From: Planctomycetota bacterium
Lineage (GTDB): Bacteria; Planctomycetota; PLA2; JAEUHO01
Direction of reading: 5' to 3'
Assembly: GCA_029259775.1 (NCBI GenBank)
Contig: JAJDEN010000005.1
Span: 173,203-237,202, forward strand
DNA: 64,000 bases
This document shows, piece by piece, positions 62,220 to 64,000 of the stretch (within the stretch, counting starts at the first letter, position 1; every line of letters starts with the position of its first letter). The translations under genes were made by a program, and so were the position numbers. Under the pieces are notes generated by a model that made no database searches, was not told the DNA's origin, and worked only from the letters and a program-made list of their open reading frames with translations.

Positions 62220-62340
62220 CTACTCCGCACGCACCAGGGACCCCACGGCGACGGCGACACGCTTCACGCCGCCCATCTTGCACCTGCGGCGCGGGCGGGG
62301 CAACGAGCCGCCTACTTCTCGGGCAGCGGGGCCACGACAC
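62220..62340 (-). pseudogene. SUMF1 tail-repeat-head scar with no SUMF1 body
   Basis: Reading on the minus strand: after the stop of the gene at 62366 comes a fragment ending CGCTGCCCGAGAAGTAG (62312-62328), identical to the last codons (PLPEK-stop) of the SUMF1 paralogs. Then follows a full array repeat. Its ATG opens MGGVKRVAVAVGSLVRAE-stop (62276-62220), a mutated SUMF1 lipoprotein signal. Both ends of two SUMF1 genes survive although neither body is present. Confidence 0.65.
62273..62305 (-). repeat. Array repeat copy 7
   Basis: Full-length copy with the GGTGCAAG variant arm, flanked by the SUMF1 tail and head scars. Confidence 0.9.
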
Positions 62341-62365
62341 GGCGCGGGTCCTGCCGACGATTGCG

Positions 62366-63004
62366 TCAGGGCGCGTTGGCCCACTTCTGGCCGTTCAGCA
62401 CCCACACGCCGATGACGCAGAACTGACCGTGGCCATTGCCTCCCTCATGGAGAACCAACTCCTCCTCCTTCGATACGCGCCGGAAATGCTTCGCATCGAC
62501 CACGTCGTCGAAGAGATGGAATCCGTTCAGCAAGGGCGCCCACGCAGCGGACGGCCCCGCTCCATCGTCCACCGATACATCAGGCCGGCCGTGGTTCATG
62601 AGCACGCTCAACCCGCCCGCATCGACGACGTCGTAACCAACGAAGACAGCACCTGCGCCGAGGTCTGCTGGATTGCTCTGGCCCAAGTGCTGCCTATCGC
62701 AGGCCTCTGTCATGGCGATCAGCCACCCGTCCGGCTCCCCATCCGCGGCTACGGCAGCCTCCAGTGTCTGCACCGAAGTCCATGCCAGCGCGTGTGAGTC
62801 CGCGTCGGGATAGAAAGCATCCCACGCTGACTCGCTCAGGGCGCTGGGCCACACAGAGTCGTCCGCCGACAGGGGGAAGACGACGTCCTGAGCTGAGAGG
62901 TACACCTGCCTTCGGTGTGGCGTCCACTCGTCCCAAGCGGAATGTGCCCTGTCCAAGGGGACCCGGAAGTCATAGGCGACGACACGCTTCACGATGCCGC
63001 CCAT
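62366..63004 (-). CDS. Array gene of unknown function with a SUMF1-derived start
   Basis: A 212-residue protein that uses the ATG of array repeat copy 8. Its first eight residues, MGGIVKRV, are those of the SUMF1 lipoprotein signal, but the sequence then changes to a soluble, acidic, Trp-rich domain (SAWDEWTPHRRQVYLSAQDV ... WAPLLNGFHLFDDVVDAKHF) with no signal peptide. It looks like a new gene body joined in frame to the conserved head. No family recognised; the style recalls small immunity-like proteins. Confidence 0.6.
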   Translation of the reverse strand: MGGIVKRVVAYDFRVPLDRAHSAWDEWTPHRRQVYLSAQDVVFPLSADDSVWPSALSESAWDAFYPDADSHALAWTSVQTLEAAVAADGEPDGWLIAMTEACDRQHLGQSNPADLGAGAVFVGYDVVDAGGLSVLMNHGRPDVSVDDGAGPSAAWAPLLNGFHLFDDVVDAKHFRRVSKEEELVLHEGGNGHGQFCVIGVWVLNGQKWANAP

Positions 63005-63033
63005 CTTGCACCTGCGGCGCGGGCGGGGCAACG
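63001..63033 (-). repeat. Array repeat copy 8
   Basis: Full-length copy, six bases after the stop of SUMF1 paralog 3, supplying the start codon of the 212-residue gene. Confidence 0.9.
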
Positions 63034-63039
63034 GGGCCT

Positions 63040-63918
63040 CTACTTCTCGGGCAGCGGGGATACGAGGCGGAAGTTTGCTGCCGTATCGAATCGCCCCACG
63101 CGCGACGCACTCCTGTGAGCCGAGGGCACGGACAGGTACTGGGGGAATCCGGGCGTGCCGTAGTTCCCGTCGGCGAAGCACTCGGGGTTGTGGCCACCGG
63201 CTCGGAGAACGAAGCGGTTGCTATGCTCGAAACGTTCGCGTCGGATCGCCCCCCGGGGATCGACGACGGGCCCCGTCGGGTAGGGGCCAAACACGTCGCC
63301 GCACCACTCCTCGGGACTGCAATGCATGTCGGTCAACCCCCATGCGTTGTGCGCGCAGGGCGGCTCGGCGCCTATGACCGCGAGATCGCCCCAGTTGTGA
63401 GAGGTCGTGGTGTCGGCTCTGCAGGCGTACTCCCACTCTGCCTCCGTCGGCAGCCTGTAAGCACGACCGCCATCAGCCTCGGACAAGGCTCCCGTGAAGT
63501 CCTTGATCTGCGGCCGAGTGAGGTACATCTCCCTTTTCGGCGCGTACTCCTCGACAAGGCTCACAACCAGGACCGACCGGGACTTGGCGAAGTGCGGCCA
63601 GCGCACCCTGTCCACCTGCATGTAGAACGGCATCGTCAGGCGAACCGGGTGTCGCTTCCCGCGCGGTCCCATCTGGAAGGACCCCGCCGGAACGAACACG
63701 AACCGTATCCCCCAGGGGTTCACGAAGGCAACCGGGACGCCGCGACGACCGGCCTCATCGATCTGGTGCTGCGAGACCTTGGCCCACGGATGCTCGGGGA
63801 CATCGACCCACTTGTGCGGCAGGACGGAGCGGGGCTCACTCGTCGTCTGATCGCGCTCCCCGCACGCGGCCACGCCGAGCAGCGCAAGCAGGATGACGGC
63901 GATGGCAACGCGGCTCAC
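63040..63918 (-). CDS. SUMF1 (FGE-sulfatase) domain lipoprotein, paralog 3
   Basis: A 292-residue lipoprotein with a GTG start (VSRVAIAVILLALLGVAAC); an ATG at 63954 overlapping the previous TGA (TGATG) is an alternative that would add twelve residues. Core motifs are more diverged: PWAKVSQHQIDEAGRRG, IRFVFVPAGSFQMGP, YRLPTEAEWEYACRADT, NAWGLTDMHCSPEEWCGDVF, and a region without the usual RGGSW. The tail FRLVSPLPEK is conserved. It is the most upstream SUMF1 gene in the window. Confidence 0.83.
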   Translation of the reverse strand: MSRVAIAVILLALLGVAACGERDQTTSEPRSVLPHKWVDVPEHPWAKVSQHQIDEAGRRGVPVAFVNPWGIRFVFVPAGSFQMGPRGKRHPVRLTMPFYMQVDRVRWPHFAKSRSVLVVSLVEEYAPKREMYLTRPQIKDFTGALSEADGGRAYRLPTEAEWEYACRADTTTSHNWGDLAVIGAEPPCAHNAWGLTDMHCSPEEWCGDVFGPYPTGPVVDPRGAIRRERFEHSNRFVLRAGGHNPECFADGNYGTPGFPQYLSVPSAHRSASRVGRFDTAANFRLVSPLPEK

Positions 63919-63953
63919 GACGTGTCGCTCCGGCGTCGGCGGGCAAGCGGCCA

Positions 63954-64000
63954 TCACTCTTCGAGGCGGTGAATCATGCGAATCGAACCCATCTCGTCGT
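63954..64000 (-). CDS. 3' end of an upstream gene (partial)
   Basis: A minus-strand frame entering from the window edge reads DEMGSIRMIHRLEE and stops at 63954-63956; the stop overlaps an ATG (TGATG) in frame with SUMF1 paralog 3. Too short to identify; listed because it suggests the operon continues upstream. Confidence 0.35.
   Translation of the reverse strand, partial: DEMGSIRMIHRLEE

Noticed and set aside
58342..63033. Array repeats as CRISPR repeats
   Set aside because: Spacers would be hundreds to more than a thousand bases long and contain genes; no cas genes are present.
58342..63033. Array repeats as integron attC sites
   Set aside because: The one-gene-per-repeat layout is integron-like, but I cannot find the RYYYAAC/GTTRRRY core pair, the copies include coding sequence, and no integrase is seen. 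An untested cassette mechanism remains possible.

Overview
The window is about 64 kb of GC-rich (roughly two-thirds G+C or more), gene-dense bacterial chromosome. Several features point to a planctomycete or a close relative: a DUF1587/1592/1588/1585 cytochrome protein coupled to a Tat-exported DUF1552 protein, an ECF sigma factor coupled to a YfbK-type von Willebrand protein, a glucose/sorbosone dehydrogenase-cytochrome c fusion, a tricorn-type S41 protease, and many lipoproteins and SUMF1 (FGE-sulfatase) proteins. The assignment is inference; there is no rRNA marker. I saw no rRNA, tRNA, CRISPR array, transposase or integrase.

Layout. 1-5452: end-to-end overlapping type II fatty-acid/polyene-like operon with one intact ketosynthase, two degenerate ketosynthase-like proteins, two hotdog dehydratases, FabG and AcpS; its 5' end is outside the window. 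5473-14506: redox and cell-surface genes, including the sigma/vWA pair and the DUF1592/DUF1552 pair. 14723-17903: a winged-helix regulator and an ABC exporter whose permease is split by a frame change. 17951-32972: housekeeping and stress genes (methyltransferases, acetyltransferases, HtpG, M20 peptidase, CPBP protease, aldo/keto reductase, S8-PDZ protease, HEAT-like protein, RecQ-like helicase). 33012-36961: a secreted TPR-CHAT protein followed by a lipase-like lipoprotein. 37079-48474: spermidine-synthase-like methyltransferase, radical SAM protein, a probable selenoprotein of thioredoxin fold, tricorn protease, transporter, epimerase and cyclophilin. 48742-58153: PEGA lipoprotein, MFS transporter, Nfu iron-sulfur scaffold, RRM RNA-binding protein, small lipoproteins and a TetR/OsmC divergon.

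58342-64000 is unlike the rest. All genes lie on the minus strand. Three SUMF1 lipoprotein genes alternate with small genes of unknown function, and a repeat of about 33 bp separates nearly every gene. The repeat holds an inverted repeat and ends in a Shine-Dalgarno-like sequence plus ATG. At several copies it is flanked by the last codons of a SUMF1 gene on one side and the first codons of a SUMF1 lipoprotein signal on the other, even where the SUMF1 body is gone. This looks like a cassette array built by exchange of gene bodies between conserved tail-repeat-head junctions.

The two strongest candidates for something new are this SUMF1 cassette array and the TlpA-like gene at 39949-41001. In the latter an in-frame TGA sits exactly at the first position of a CxxC redox motif (U-V-G-C) and is followed by a SECIS-like hairpin.
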